NCBI GenBank assembly: GCA_041666985.1
Contig: JBAYFV010000079.1
Coordinates: 1 to 12,256, forward strand
Reading direction: 5' to 3'
From: GWF2-50-93 sp041666985
GTDB taxonomy: Bacteria; Verrucomicrobiota; Lentisphaeria; Victivallales; GWF2-50-93
DNA length: 12,256 nucleotides
The position numbers and the translations under genes were made by a program. The notes under the pieces are model-generated. The model made no database searches. It had not been told where the DNA came from and saw nothing but the letters and a program-made list of their open reading frames with translations. Below are positions 1 to 5,233 of the stretch, one piece after another; the first letter of the stretch is position 1; each line of letters begins with the position of its first letter.

Positions 1-1
1 G

Positions 2-1354
2 ATGAAATTCAAAGAGACAGAAACTCTTGAGCTGAAGAAGTCCACTTCTGAACTTAAAGAGGGAGTAATCTCCATTTCCGCAATCCTCAACAAGCACGGA
101 CGCGGGGAGCTTTATTTTGGTATAAGGAATGACGGCATCGTTGTCGGACAGCAGGTCGGAGAAGCGACACTGCGCGAAATCTCAAGGGCGGTATCCGAAC
201 ACATAGAACCCAAGATTTATCCCAAAATCCAACTTGCCAGCATTGGCGGGAAGCCATGCATACACGTGGAGTTTGAAGGAGATGATTGTCCTTACTTCGC
301 CTATGGCCGGGTGTACATGAGGGTGGCTGACGAAGACAGGCAGGTCTCCGCAAAGGAGATTGAAAGACTCATTGCGCGGAAAAACAATTACAGGTCGCCA
401 TGGGAAACGGAAGTCTCAGAACTCTCTGTCAAGGATGCAAACGCCAAGACCATCAGGCAGTTTGTCAAACGCGCCAATGAGGCGGGCAGGCTGAATTACC
501 GTTATGACAACGCCCTGAATGTGCTGCATAAGCTTGGACTGAGCAAAGGTAAGAAACTGCTCAATTCCGCACGGGTGCTCTTTTGTCAAAACAACAGCCT
601 TGAGGTTCAGGCCGCCGTGTTCGCTGGCAATGACAAGAATACATTTCTGGACATGAAAAGCTTCAAGGGCAATCTTTTCGATCTTATCAAGGAAAGCGAA
701 TCCTATATCAAGGAGCACATAAACTGGCGTGCCGACCTTTCCGGCAGTCAGCGCAGGGATATTCCTGAAATTCCTCTCCGTGCAATAAGTGAGGCTGTTG
801 TCAATTCGCTCTGCCACCGGGACTTTTCCAGCGGAAAAGGCAATGAAATAGCCATCTTTAAGAATAGGATAGAGATCTACAATCCGGGCAGGTTTCCGGA
901 TGAGTACTCGCCTGCGGATTTTATTAAAGGTAGGGAACGAAGCGTACTTCGCAACCCCGGAATCGCCAACGCACTTTTCCTTGCAAGCGACATTGAGCGC
1001 TGGGGTTCCGGACTCAAACGCATCTACGACGCCTGTCATGAAGCGGGAGTGAAGGTGGAATTCCAGCCAATCAAAAGCGGGTTCCTCGTAATTTTCCATA
1101 GGCCGGATAGTTTCCATGAAGCTGCCAAAAATAAAAGTAGGGAGAAAAGTAGGGAGAAAAGTAGGGAGAAAATCCTGAACTTGATTTTCCATAGTCCAGA
1201 AATAACCATTGATGAACTGGCAAAGGATCTTGACATGTCTACTGCGGGTATAGAGAAGAATCTGTCTAGCCTGAAGAAGTCAGGGGAAATAAAACGCATC
1301 GGACCGGACAAGGGCGGACACTGGGAGATCGTGAAAAAAACAGGAAATCAGTAA
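2..1354 (+). CDS. AlbA_2/Schlafen-type ATP-binding protein with C-terminal winged helix (COG2865-like)
   Basis: This 450-residue protein looks complete. The start MKFKETETLELKKS matches the usual beginning of this family, so the ATG at base 2 is probably real although the upstream DNA is outside the window. Residues about 8-125 form the AlbA_2 (Schlafen-like, divergent AAA_4) domain, with the ELKKS and GRGELYFGI signatures. Residues about 255-350 resemble the HATPase_c_4 region, including EAVVNSLCHRDF and the IEIYNPGRFPD segment. A charged hinge of three KSRE units precedes a winged helix at about 390-445. Family members are usually annotated as ATP-binding proteins or putative transcriptional regulators. 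They are common in accessory regions, near restriction or toxin-like genes, but no such partner is visible here. The molecular role is unproven, and DNA or RNA binding is inferred from the fold. The methyltransferase gene begins 30 bp downstream and could be co-transcribed. Confidence 0.85.
   Translation: MKFKETETLELKKSTSELKEGVISISAILNKHGRGELYFGIRNDGIVVGQQVGEATLREISRAVSEHIEPKIYPKIQLASIGGKPCIHVEFEGDDCPYFAYGRVYMRVADEDRQVSAKEIERLIARKNNYRSPWETEVSELSVKDANAKTIRQFVKRANEAGRLNYRYDNALNVLHKLGLSKGKKLLNSARVLFCQNNSLEVQAAVFAGNDKNTFLDMKSFKGNLFDLIKESESYIKEHINWRADLSGSQRRDIPEIPLRAISEAVVNSLCHRDFSSGKGNEIAIFKNRIEIYNPGRFPDEYSPADFIKGRERSVLRNPGIANALFLASDIERWGSGLKRIYDACHEAGVKVEFQPIKSGFLVIFHRPDSFHEAAKNKSREKSREKSREKILNLIFHSPEITIDELAKDLDMSTAGIEKNLSSLKKSGEIKRIGPDKGGHWEIVKKTGNQ
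1133..1168 (+). repeat. Three perfect 12-bp in-frame tandem repeats (KSRE x3)
   Basis: The unit aaaagtagggag occurs three times head to tail and is followed by a partial unit (aaaa). Each unit adds four residues (K-S-R-E) to the hinge between the ATP-binding region and the winged helix. Because the unit is a multiple of three, gain or loss of copies changes linker length without a frameshift. Short charged or polar repeats in this hinge are familiar from this protein family. Confidence 0.95.
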
Positions 1355-1384
1355 TCATGCCGACATTAAAAGGAAAGAACTGAT

Positions 1385-2017
1385 TTGAACATCTATTCAC
1401 CATTGCATCCGGCGGCGTTCTTCATGATCCAGAGGCGGCAGCGCGAAATCCGCAGGATACTGGCGTCGGCATATCCGGACGGACTGGAAAAGGTCAATCT
1501 GCTTGAGACCGGATGCGGGAACGGACAATGGCTGGCGGAATTCCAGACGTTCGGGTTCATGCCCAAGAACCTCGCCGGAATCGAGCTTGACGGCAAGCGT
1601 GCGGAATTCGCAAAACACAGGATACAGGGCGCCGACATCCGCCACGGAAATGCGGCCGAGCTTCCATGGAAGGACGAATCCTTCGACATAGTATTCCAGT
1701 CAACCGTATTTACTTCGGTGAAAGATCCCGGGACTCGAAAGAAGATAGCCTCTGAGATGAAGCGTGTATGCAGGAAGAATGGTTTCATACTCTGGTATGA
1801 CTTCATCTACGACAGCCCGAATAATCCTGACGTAAGCGGAGTCGGCAGGAAGGAGGTCACAGCTCTTTTCGCGCCGTGGAAATGCGAGTTCAAGAAAATC
1901 ACATTAGCTCCTCCGCTGGCAAGGACAATAGCCCCGTATTCATCGTTTGCCGCCGACATGGTTGAGACACTCTTTCCTTTTCTCCGCACGCACATCATTG
2001 CAGTTATCAGGCAGTGA
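1385..2017 (+). CDS. Class I SAM-dependent methyltransferase
   Basis: The protein has 210 residues with a Rossmann-type methyltransferase core. Motif I is ETGCGNGQ at residues 41-48. The acidic end of strand beta2 is at GIELD (65-69). A post-motif region AELPWKDESFDIVFQSTVF (91-109) is typical of the Methyltransf_11 group. These features show SAM binding but not the acceptor. The start is TTG at 1385, chosen because AGGA at 1371-1374 sits about 10 bases upstream and because the N terminus precedes motif I by a normal length. An ATG at 1424 is the alternative. No membrane segment is evident. Its position directly before wecB and a sugar transferase suggests a role in glycan modification, but a large palindrome separates it from wecB, so a shared operon is uncertain. 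It contains one copy of the 13-bp palindrome described at 1600. Confidence 0.85.
   Translation: MNIYSPLHPAAFFMIQRRQREIRRILASAYPDGLEKVNLLETGCGNGQWLAEFQTFGFMPKNLAGIELDGKRAEFAKHRIQGADIRHGNAAELPWKDESFDIVFQSTVFTSVKDPGTRKKIASEMKRVCRKNGFILWYDFIYDSPNNPDVSGVGRKEVTALFAPWKCEFKKITLAPPLARTIAPYSSFAADMVETLFPFLRTHIIAVIRQ
1600..1619. repeat. Intragenic palindromic repeat, copy 1 (20 bp identical to 2175-2194)
   Basis: The bases tgcggaattcgcaaaacaca in the methyltransferase gene recur exactly at 2175-2194 in wecB. The core TGCGGAATTCGCA is an odd palindrome. In both places it is read in the frame A-E-F-A-K-H, although the two proteins are unrelated. Confidence 0.9.
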
Positions 2018-2027
2018 CACTTCATAT

Positions 2028-2073
2028 GGTCTTTCACTTGGGAAAATTTGCAAATTTGCCCAAGTGAAAAACC
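2028..2073. repeat. 46-bp near-perfect palindrome between the methyltransferase and wecB genes
   Basis: Two 23-base arms abut with no spacer (centre TTG|CAA at 2050/2051), and 21 of 23 positions pair. The arms run from GGT at 2028 to ACC at 2073 and include CACTTGGG and CCCAAGTG. It lies 10 bp after the methyltransferase stop and 42 bp before the wecB start. No T-run follows, so it is not a canonical intrinsic terminator for the upstream gene. It may be a transcript-end hairpin, an operator or a dispersed palindromic element. The 40 bp from here to wecB hold only a weak TATATT (2084-2089) as a possible -10, without a convincing -35. Confidence 0.9.
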
Positions 2074-2115
2074 ATAAATGACGTATATTACAGGAAAACA
2101 ACCAAGAGAAATTTC

Positions 2116-3192
2116 ATGAAAATATGCACAGTAATCGGAGCCAGGCCTCAATTCGTAAAGGCGGCCGTCGTTTCTGCGGAATTCGCAAAACACAAGTCCA
2201 TACATGAGATAATCATCCACACGGGACAGCATTACGACCCCGGGATGTCGGAGATATTTTTCAGGGAACTTCATATCCCCCCTGAAAAATACAATCTTGA
2301 AATAGGATCCGGAAGCCATGGGATGCAGACTGGGAAAATGCTTGAGGCAATTGAAAAGGTGCTTCAGGACGAAGCGCCGGATTATGTGCTGATTTACGGT
2401 GACACCAATTCAACTCTCGCCGGAGCCGTAGCCGCTTCAAAGATGCATATTCCCGTTGCCCACATCGAGGCGGGAATGCGTTCATTCAACAAGAAAATGC
2501 CGGAGGAGATCAACAGGATCATCGCCGACCACCTTTCGGAAATAAATTTCTGCTCCACGAAAAACGCCATTGAAAACCTTAAGGTTGAAAACCTCGGGAA
2601 GACTGGAGTACTTGTCGGCGACGTCATGTTTGACTGTTCCCTGAAATTTGCGGAATTCGCGGAGAAACGCTACGACCCTTTTGCGAAATTCGCAGTTGAA
2701 AAAAACGGATACACCCTTCTCACCTGCCACAGGGCGGAGAACACCGACCACAAAAAATGTCTGGCTGAAATAGTCAAAGCGGTAAACAAGATATCTGAAA
2801 AAATGCCGGTGCTTTATCCGGTTCATCCGAGGACAAAAAAGTTTTTAAATGAATACGGGCTTACTTTTTCAGGGAATGTCAAACTCATTGCACCGGTGGG
2901 ATATCTCGAGATGATTCTTCTGGAAAAATACGCTTCCTTCATCCTGACAGACTCTGGAGGGGTTCAGAAGGAGGCGTTTTTCTACAGGGTTCCATGCATA
3001 ACCATGCGGGAAGAAACGGAATGGATTGAAACCGCCGAGCTCGGATGGAACAGAATCACAGGCGCCGATTCGAAAAAAATAACCGCGGCTTTTGCGGATT
3101 TCGCAAAAAACAAACCGGCAAAAACCAGCGCCAGACCATATGGGAACGGGGATGCCGCCGCAAAAATAACTAAGGTAATTGCAAAAGTATAG
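2116..3192 (+). CDS. wecB: UDP-N-acetylglucosamine 2-epimerase (non-hydrolysing)
   Basis: This enzyme interconverts UDP-GlcNAc and UDP-ManNAc in the cytoplasm and so feeds ManNAc-type sugars into envelope polysaccharide. The 358 residues match the family's usual length (about 370). Signatures in order are GARPQFVK (8-15), TGQHYD (36-41), YGDTNSTLAG (94-103, Asp96), HIEAGMRS (116-123, Glu118), PEEINR (129-134, Glu131), CHRAENTD (204-211, His205), HPRT (237-240), TDSGGVQKEA (278-287) and REETEW (298-303). All expected active-site residues are present. The ATG at 2116 has only a weak purine-rich stretch (AAGAGA) upstream. The gene carries four or five copies of the TGCGRAWTYCGCA palindrome, which encode the unusual FAEFAEKRYDPFAKFA stretch (178-193) and AFADFAKNK (325-333). 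Its last codons lie in a copy of GGTAATTGCAAAA. The sugar transferase gene follows after about 170 bp. Confidence 0.95.
   Translation: MKICTVIGARPQFVKAAVVSAEFAKHKSIHEIIIHTGQHYDPGMSEIFFRELHIPPEKYNLEIGSGSHGMQTGKMLEAIEKVLQDEAPDYVLIYGDTNSTLAGAVAASKMHIPVAHIEAGMRSFNKKMPEEINRIIADHLSEINFCSTKNAIENLKVENLGKTGVLVGDVMFDCSLKFAEFAEKRYDPFAKFAVEKNGYTLLTCHRAENTDHKKCLAEIVKAVNKISEKMPVLYPVHPRTKKFLNEYGLTFSGNVKLIAPVGYLEMILLEKYASFILTDSGGVQKEAFFYRVPCITMREETEWIETAELGWNRITGADSKKITAAFADFAKNKPAKTSARPYGNGDAAAKITKVIAKV
2175..2194. repeat. Intragenic palindromic repeat, copy 2
   Basis: This is identical over 20 bp to 1600-1619, in wecB codons for residues 20-26 (S-A-E-F-A-K-H). Confidence 0.9.
2649..2694. repeat. Two palindromic repeat copies within wecB
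   Basis: Positions 2649-2661 read tgcggaattcgcg (one mismatch to the consensus TGCGRAWTYCGCA) and 2682-2694 read tgcgaaattcgca (exact). They encode FAEFAE and FAKFA in wecB. Family alignment from memory suggests that they occupy ordinary helix positions and are not an insertion. Confidence 0.85.
3093..3105. repeat. Palindromic repeat copy in the wecB 3' region
   Basis: The bases tgcggatttcgca are read here as part of A-D-F-A. The identical 13-mer occurs at 5775-5787 in the SNF2 gene in a different reading frame (M-R-I-S-H). Confidence 0.85.
3174..3186 (+). repeat. 13-bp copy of GGTAATTGCAAAA at the end of wecB
   Basis: This matches 13 of the 15 bases of the terminal repeat of the element at 8368-8565 and encodes the final V-I-A-K of WecB. 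No convincing inverted partner was found before the next gene. Confidence 0.8.
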
Positions 3193-3212
3193 GTGTGGGG
3201 AATTATTGAATT

Positions 3213-3287
3213 GAATATCCAATATCGAACAAGGAATGTCCAAGTTAATTCAACGGTTGGCAATCGAGTGTTGGATGTTGGGTGTTC
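3213..3287. repeat. Inverted-repeat element in the wecB to sugar-transferase spacer
   Basis: The arms 3213-3230 (gaatatccaatatcgaac) and 3270-3287 (gttggatgttgggtgttc) pair at 17 of 18 positions if three G-T wobbles are allowed, around a 39-base loop. The low-complexity style (repeated tatccaatatcgaac, ttggatgttggg) resembles inverted-repeat filler I associate with many environmental genomes; that comparison is from memory. It fills most of the 171-bp spacer 3193-3363. No clear promoter was seen. Confidence 0.7.
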
Positions 3288-3363
3288 ACGGGGGTTTTCA
3301 CTTCTCCGCATCAAAGGTCTTTCAGACTCTTGCAATCGGCTCAAACAGGAAGCTCATTAAATA

Positions 3364-3969
3364 ATGTATCCTCGCATTCTCAAACGAATCTTTGATTTTA
3401 TGATTGCTGGAACTGCCCTCCTGTTCCTGTCGCCTCTTTTCTTTTTCATAGCCGTTTTTATAAAATTGGATTCAAAGGGTCCGGTTTTCTTCAGACAGAA
3501 ACGCGGCGGCAGGGATGGGAAATATTTCGACATATTCAAATTCCGGTCAATGACGGTAAAAGAAAAGGCTGACGGAAAGGATTTTGATGCCGGTTCCTGT
3601 TCGCGTATAACCTGGACAGGGGGAATCATCAGGAAAACAAAACTGGATGAGCTTCCGCAGCTGATAAATGTGCTCCGGGGTGAAATGTCCCTTGTCGGGC
3701 CAAGGCCTGAAGTTGAAACATACATCAGGCTTTATCAGCCACGCTGGGACAAGATTCTTGCGGTTCGCCCAGGGGTCACTGATCCCGCCTCAATAAAATT
3801 CCGAAACGAAGAGGAGCTTCTCGCCAAAGCCGGAAACCCGGAAGACGAATACAGGAATGTGATTCTGCCGAGAAAGCTTGAAATCTATGAGGATTATGTC
3901 AGCAGGATCAGCTTCATGAAAGATGTAAAAATCCTGTTTGGAACTATATTTGCAGTCCTGAAAGGATGA
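3364..3969 (+). CDS. Initiating sugar-phosphate transferase (bacterial sugar transferase, PglC/WcaJ family)
   Basis: This 201-residue monotopic phosphoglycosyl transferase should transfer a sugar-1-phosphate from a UDP-sugar to undecaprenyl phosphate at the inner face of the membrane, which is the first step in building a lipid-linked glycan. One hydrophobic reentrant helix lies at about residues 13-33, preceded by the typical KRIFDF motif. Then come GPVFFRQKRGG (39-49), FKFRSM (58-63) and the catalytic core KTKLDELPQLINVLRGEMSLVGPRP (91-115) with the Asp95-Glu96 dyad. PGVTDPASIKFRNEEELL (136-153) is the usual C-terminal signature. The length fits the short, single-helix form without the four-helix N-terminal domain of WbaP/WcaJ. 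Start ATG 3364 is six codons before KRIFD; no strong ribosome binding site is visible. The sugar donor cannot be told from sequence. WecB upstream suggests a polysaccharide locus. Confidence 0.92.
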   Translation: MYPRILKRIFDFMIAGTALLFLSPLFFFIAVFIKLDSKGPVFFRQKRGGRDGKYFDIFKFRSMTVKEKADGKDFDAGSCSRITWTGGIIRKTKLDELPQLINVLRGEMSLVGPRPEVETYIRLYQPRWDKILAVRPGVTDPASIKFRNEEELLAKAGNPEDEYRNVILPRKLEIYEDYVSRISFMKDVKILFGTIFAVLKG

Positions 3970-3975
3970 CCTTTT

Positions 3976-4001
3976 ATAAAATTTGCTGGCGCGAATTTTA
4001 T
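3976..4001. terminator. Bidirectional intrinsic-type terminator between convergent genes
   Basis: An 11-bp stem (3976-3986 ataaaatttgc with 3991-4001 gcgaattttat, one G-T wobble) closes on the 4-base loop TGGC. Flanking AT-rich tracts (ccttttat on the left, tttat on the right) suit termination in both directions. It begins 7 bases after the stop of the sugar transferase and overlaps the stop codon of the opposing epimerase gene at 3998-4000. Confidence 0.7.
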
Positions 4002-5038
4002 TTCATGGCATTTGCGATTTCGGTGAATATATCGTCAAGGGATTTCGTGATGCCCCAGTCCGGAAAATGCTCCTTGAGCTTCCCCAGATCTGAAATGTAG
4101 CATACGTGATCGCCTTTGCGGTTCTGATCCAGATATTCGTAATCCAGTTTCCTGCCGACAATGCGTTCCGCAAGTTCAATTGACTCCAGCATTGAAATGC
4201 TGTTGCCCCTCCCCCCTCCGAGATTGTAAACCTCCCCGCATCTGGGATGAAGGTAGAATTCCTCAAAAACCCTGCAGACGTCAAAGGCGTGAATATTGTC
4301 CCGCACCTGCTTGCCTTTGTATCCGAAAATCCTGTAGTGACGTCCCTCCTTGACACATTTAATCAGATATGCAAGAAATCCATGGAGTTCGGCCGCCGAA
4401 TGCGCGGGGCCCGTCAGGCACCCGCCGCGGTAGCAGGCCGTCTTCATGTTGAAATATCTGCCATATTCCTGCACCATCACATCTGCCGCCACCTTACTTG
4501 CCCCGAAAATGCTGTGCATGCACTGGTCTATGCTCATAGACTCGTCAATTCCGTCCCTGTACTTTTTCTCCGCATAATCCCAGCGCGTTTTCAGCTCCCT
4601 GAGCTTCAGCCTGTTCGGAGTATCGCCGTAAACCTTGTTTGTGCTCATATAGCAGAATGGCGATTCCGGAATGAATCGGCGGGTGGCCTCGAGCATGTTC
4701 ATGGTGCCGACCACATTGACATCAAAGTCGTCAAAAGGACGGGAAGCCGCAAGGTCATGGCTGGGCTGGGCCGCGCAGTGAATTATGAAATCCGGTTTTA
4801 TCTCCCCGATAAATTTCACAATTGCCGTTCTGTCGCGTATGTCCAGGGAGTTATGCCTGAAATTTTTTGTGGCAGCCTGAATTCTCCGGAGGTTCCAAGT
4901 CGTGTCTCCGTCGGGTCCGAAAAAATCCTTGCGCATGTTATTGTCTATGCCGGAAACGCTCCAGCCGCGTGAATCGAAATATGTAACGCATTCGGAGCCG
5001 ATCAGTCCGCTGCTGCCTGTAACAAGAAGTTTTTTCAT
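3998..5038 (-). CDS. NAD-dependent sugar epimerase/dehydratase, CDP-paratose 2-epimerase-like extended SDR
   Basis: This 346-residue protein has the extended SDR layout. The NAD-binding motif TGSSGLIGS is at residues 7-15, IDN at 31-33, DIR at 66-68 and CAAQPSHDLA at 88-97. STNKVYGD (132-139), YDES-like GIDES (163-167) and GKQVRDNIHAFDV (242-254) resemble the CDP-paratose/tyvelose epimerase (RfbE/Tyv) branch, and NLGGG (272-276) is present. The position of the catalytic Tyr of the YxxxK motif is Phe178 (codon TTC) followed by GASK182. I recall the same HS-L/I-FGASK form in close homologues, so this may be a subfamily trait, and the precise reaction is uncertain. Start ATG 5038 is preceded by AAGGCG about 6 bases upstream. 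The gene converges on the polysaccharide block and probably serves nucleotide-sugar supply, but its substrate is not known. Confidence 0.88.
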   Translation of the reverse strand: MKKLLVTGSSGLIGSECVTYFDSRGWSVSGIDNNMRKDFFGPDGDTTWNLRRIQAATKNFRHNSLDIRDRTAIVKFIGEIKPDFIIHCAAQPSHDLAASRPFDDFDVNVVGTMNMLEATRRFIPESPFCYMSTNKVYGDTPNRLKLRELKTRWDYAEKKYRDGIDESMSIDQCMHSIFGASKVAADVMVQEYGRYFNMKTACYRGGCLTGPAHSAAELHGFLAYLIKCVKEGRHYRIFGYKGKQVRDNIHAFDVCRVFEEFYLHPRCGEVYNLGGGRGNSISMLESIELAERIVGRKLDYEYLDQNRKGDHVCYISDLGKLKEHFPDWGITKSLDDIFTEIANAMK

Positions 5039-5160
5039 TTTTGCGCCTTAAACTGATAACTGACAGTAAATTTTCACGCTGGTGGAAAGATAGCCAGACG
5101 AGGAACATAAATCAACACCGATATGAAAAACAAAATCCCCGTCATCTTTCCGAATCCGGG

Positions 5161-5189
5161 TTTAAAGAGTACTGCCCCCATGATATACT
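5161..5189 (+). promoter_or_regulatory. Putative sigma70-type promoter for the SNF2 gene
   Basis: TTTAAA (5161-5166) lies 17 bases before TATACT (5184-5189), and a TG two bases before the -10 gives an extended -10 (TGATATACT). The transcript would start near 5196, about 38 bases before the ATG at 5234. The -35 matches consensus at four of six positions. The 195-bp spacer 5039-5233 is otherwise without a supported gene. Confidence 0.45.
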
Positions 5190-5233
5190 ACGGATTGGAT
5201 TTATGTTTTTAGAGGGAGGGGATTCAATCTGAT

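Noticed and set aside
1133..1168. Possible CRISPR array
   Set aside because: The repeats are 12 bp, contiguous and in frame in a coding region, with no spacers.
416..1192. Long minus-strand open frame opposite the AlbA_2 gene
   Set aside because: It is a shadow of the well-supported plus-strand gene; its repeated FLPT motif is only the complement of the 12-bp tandem repeat.
3174..3363. Complete element bounded by the 13-bp GGTAATTGCAAAA at wecB
   Set aside because: The only candidate partner, ctcttgcaatcgg near 3339, matches too poorly to call a terminal inverted repeat.
4247..4972. 241-codon plus-strand open frame opposite the sugar epimerase
   Set aside because: It is a shadow of the clear SDR gene on the minus strand; no domain or ribosome binding site.
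5041..5232. 63-codon open frame upstream of the SNF2 gene
   Set aside because: It starts with TTG, lacks a ribosome binding site, overlaps the predicted promoter and has no recognisable domain.
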